DNA from: Pratylenchus scribneri
Lineage: Eukaryota; Nematoda; Chromadorea; Rhabditida; Pratylenchidae
DNA: 64,000 nucleotides
NCBI GenBank assembly: GCA_030063045.1
Contig: JAQSEB010000136.1
Span: 62,001 to 126,000 of the forward strand
Direction of reading: 5' to 3'
Below the pieces are notes generated by a model. The model worked only from the letters and a program-made list of their open reading frames with translations, was not told the origin of the DNA and did no database searches. Both the position numbers and the translations under genes were made by a program. This document shows positions 61,578-64,000 of this stretch, piece after piece; within the stretch, counting starts at the first letter, position 1; each line of letters opens with the position of its first letter.

Positions 61578-63066
61578 CTAAATCTTTTAAAAAATCGGAA
61601 AATACAAAAAAAAATGAAATTTTTATCCAAAAATTATATTCAATGATATTGCAAAAAATTATTTAAATATATTTCAAAATTTAAAATTGTAAAGTGGTAC
61701 ATTTTGGTGAAAAAAAGGAGCTTCTTCAAATTTTCTTGTGTCAGATTTTGGCGAGGAATTAATTAAATTAAATGTTATTCCGAAAGAGTTTATTTGATAT
61801 AGGATTTAGAATTATGTCAATCATAGAGAAGAAGAATAAAATATAATTGATAAAGAAGAAAATTGAAAGTAAAAAAGGAATTCGTTTCAAAATTAATCCA
61901 AATTTTCGGTTGAAACTAGCAAAGAGACCCCCTTTGCTTTTTCCAAATTTTTTCGAAACTCGACACTTTTCGAAATCGAATTGAAATTTGAAACTAAAAC
62001 ATCGAAATTTCGACGATCGAAATCGAAAATCGAAATTTCGACCCCATCCCTGACCAAAATCCTCATTTTCTTTTGTATTTTTTCATGGGCAAAATCAATT
62101 CAACAAAAAGATATCAACACAATTAGTAAATATAAATTCGTAAAAGCAAATTTTTATATTTTCGAAAAATTTGACCTTTTATTTACAATTAATTCTGATT
62201 TTCAGAAACATTCTGATTTATAAAAACATTCTGATTTTCACAAACATTCTGATTTATAAAAACATTCTGATTTTCACAAACATTCTGATTTTTACAAACA
62301 TTCTGATTTTCACAAACATTCTGGTTTTTACAAACATTCTGGTTTTTACAAACATTCTGGTTTTTACAAACATTCTGGTTTTTACAAACATTCTAATGTT
62401 GTGAAAATCAGAATGTTTGTGAAAATCAGAATGTTTGTAAAAACCAGAATTAATTGTAAATAAAAGGTCAAATTTTTCGAAAATATAAAAATTTGCTTTT
62501 ACGAATTTATATTTACTAATTGTGTTGATATCTTTTTGTTGAATTGATTTTGCCCATGAAAAAATACAAAAGAAAATGAGGATTTTGGTCAGGGATGGGG
62601 TCGAAATTTCAATTTTCGATTTCGATCGTCGAAATTTCGATGTTTTAGTTTCAAATTTCAATTCGATTTCGAAAAGTGTCGAGTTTCGAAAAAATTTGGA
62701 AAAAGCAAAGGGGGTCTCTTTGCTAGTTTCAACCGAAAATTTGGATTAATTTTGAAACGAATTCCTTTTTTACTTTCAATTTTCTTCTTTATCAATTATA
62801 TTTTATTCTTCTTCTCTATGATTGACATAATTCTAAATCCTATATCAAATAAACTCTTTCGGAATAACATTTAATTTAATTAATTCCTCGCCAAAATCTG
62901 ACACAAGAAAATTTGAAGAAGCTCCTTTTTTTCACCAAAATGTACCACTTTACAATTTTAAATTTTGAAATATATTTAAATAATTTTTTGCAATATCATT
63001 GAATATAATTTTTGGATAAAAATTTCATTTTTTTTTGTATTTTCCGATTTTTTAAAAGATTTAAAT
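61577..63066. repeat. 1.5-kb palindrome with about 625-bp arms
   Basis: The left arm 61577-62202 and right arm 62440-63066 are almost perfect reverse complements about a centre near 62321. Paired landmarks include GGGATGGGGTCG (62591) with CGACCCCATCCC (62039), and AAATCTTTTAAAAAATCGG (61581) with CCGATTTTTTAAAAGATTT (about 63045). Each arm contains one end and the transposase-remnant part of a hAT element like that at 63546. The spacer is the 18-bp minisatellite. Confidence 0.92.
62203..62439. repeat. 18-bp minisatellite at the palindrome centre
   Basis: Units TTCTGATTTTCACAAACA and TTCTGGTTTTTACAAACA repeat about 12 times, then switch strand near 62395 (CTAATGTTGTGAAAATCAG). This is the reverse complement of the unit in the 2.5-kb array at 48.1-50.6 kb. 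Confidence 0.92.
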
Positions 63067-63099
63067 TTTTTTTGAAAAATTTCGAATTTCGATTGTCCA

Positions 63100-63545
63100 A
63101 ATTTCGATGTTTTAGTTTCGTTTCGATTTCCATGCTAAAAACTTGTTTTTTGTGAGTTTCCAATCTGTGTTCCTAAAAAACAGGCATTTGCCTTAAAATC
63201 CGGGCCCTAGACACCAATAATTTATAAATATATATATTATTTATTGATTTCCAATTACAGAAAAAATTTCTCGAAATTAAATGAAAATGCATAAATAATT
63301 TTATGAAATTGCTCAATGCCACGCTTTCAAATTTAGAAAGGGCTTAACAACGGCAAAAAAATCGATGCTTTATTCTCTTCGTTCAACTCTTCTTTTTTTC
63401 ACTACCATTAAGCATTTCCCACTATTCTCGCTAAATGCTCTTTCTATGTATATTCATTCCATCGTGCCAAATTCCCATCTGAATTTTCACGAGGAAATTT
63501 CGATGGAATGATGCTGGATGCCCCTAGAGCCTAAATGGTTTTGAG
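63100..63545. other. Short stretch without a visible gene
   Basis: This lies between the palindrome and the hAT terminus. It starts with further TTTCGATTTCGA-type hAT sub-terminal repeats; from about 63140 it is unique AT-rich DNA. Confidence 0.4.
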
Positions 63546-64000
63546 CAGGGATGGGGTCGAAACTCAAAAAAATCGAAATCGAAATTTGCTTCGAAATCGA
63601 AACTCGCATCCAAATCGAAATCGAAATCGAAACGAAACTAAAACATCGAAATTTCGACAATCGAAATCGAAAATCGAAATTTTTTGAAAAAATTTTCAAT
63701 CCTTTAAAAAATGAAAAAAAAATTCAGAAAATACAAAAAAAAGTGAAATTTTTATCCAAAAATTATATTCAATCATATTTCAAAAAATTATTTAATATTC
63801 AAGCATCAAAATTTAAAATTGTAAAGTGGCACATTTTGGTGAAGGAAAAGAAGCTTTTTCAAATTTTCTGGCGTCAAATTTTGGCGCAAATCATTGACAA
63901 TGAAGCGGGCAGAACTGAATACACGTTCACTTTCGACGCTGCCCACTGGTGCCGAATGGTATTTTTCATAAAGTTGATAAAGAAATGGCAATTCCGCCCG
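63546..64000 (-). mobile_element. hAT transposon, 3' end, running off the window
   Basis: The terminus CAGGGATGGGGTCGAAACTC at 63546 is followed by TCGAAATCGAAA-type sub-terminal repeats, as in the two palindrome arms and, in a GGAATCGG version, the element at 47.1 kb. The transposase C-terminus is read toward this end. The other terminus lies beyond 64000, so completeness cannot be judged. Confidence 0.8.
63806..64000 (-). CDS. hAT transposase, C-terminal dimerisation region (partial)
   Basis: The frame is open from the window edge to a stop at 63806. It contains FLYQLYEKYHSAPVGSVESE, RVFSSARFIVNDLRQNLTPE and NLKKLLFLHQNVPL, which is the hAT C-terminal dimerisation signature (S-x-x-S-E-R-x-F-S-x-A-x ... 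R-x-x-L-x-P-x-x-x-x-x-L-x-F-L-x-x-N). The enzyme cuts and pastes the element DNA. Only about 64 residues are in view, without the catalytic acidic residues. Decayed copies of this stretch exist inside the elements at 47.4, 61.7 and 62.9 kb. Confidence 0.88.
   Translation of the reverse strand, partial: RAELPFLYQLYEKYHSAPVGSVESERVFSSARFIVNDLRQNLTPENLKKLLFLHQNVPLYNFKF

Noticed and set aside
61981..62661. Pair of identical ORFs on opposite strands (about 80 and 135 codons)
   Set aside because: They are the mirror-image reading of the palindrome arms running from hAT sub-terminal repeats into the minisatellite.

Overview
The window is nuclear DNA of a nematode. It is AT-rich, its genes are split by many introns (41 bp to over 1 kb) with TTTCAG-type acceptors, and it carries nematode-specific gene families: two serpentine chemoreceptors (Srd/Str-like and Srt), a nuclear hormone receptor, a nematode-type UDP-glycosyltransferase and a DB-like secreted protein. 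The species cannot be named from sequence alone. Intergenic and intronic space is unusually full of fold-back elements, hAT-type miniature elements with 8-bp target duplications, and minisatellites.

Layout. 1-8.7 kb: repeats, then two tandem paralogous genes (the first lacks its 5' end) that resemble only the membrane-anchored extracellular (FtsH_ext) part of mitochondrial m-AAA proteases (paraplegin/AFG3L2), without AAA or peptidase domains. 8.7-11.9 kb: minisatellite, a large fold-back element and a small repeat-containing ORF. 11.9-18.0 kb: nine-exon UDP-glycosyltransferase (+) with no C-terminal membrane anchor. 18.6-20.9 kb: five-exon chemoreceptor (-). 20.9-28.4 kb: gene-poor, with a 34-bp minisatellite split by a 1.2-kb insertion. 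28.4 kb: tRNA-like gene. 28.8-34.3 kb: small membrane ORF (-) and a divergent Gln/Gly-rich gene (+), the latter holding nested hAT elements in an intron. 35.3-37.1 kb: secreted Cys-rich protein (-). 37.7-42.3 kb: a 4.6-kb minisatellite with a 1439-bp higher-order duplication. 42.5-45.8 kb: fourteen-exon glutamine synthetase (-). 47.1-50.6 kb: hAT-type element and an 18-bp minisatellite that runs into an inverted copy of the first exon of the adjacent nuclear receptor. 51.2-53.9 kb: eight-exon nuclear hormone receptor (+). 56.0-58.0 kb: five-exon Srt chemoreceptor (+). 59.2-61.6 kb: RING-like protein gene (-), cut at its 5' side by a 1.5-kb palindrome whose centre is the same 18-bp minisatellite. 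63.5-64 kb: 3' end of a hAT transposon, with the C-terminal dimerisation motif of its transposase.

The genes do not form one pathway. Exon models were built by hand; in the UGT, both receptors, glutamine synthetase, the nuclear receptor, the Gln/Gly-rich gene and the FtsH_ext gene 2, all intron phases agree and the frame stays open from ATG to stop. The most unusual items are the FtsH_ext-only gene pair, the chimeric nuclear-receptor/minisatellite ORF, and the repeated link between one minisatellite and large palindromes.
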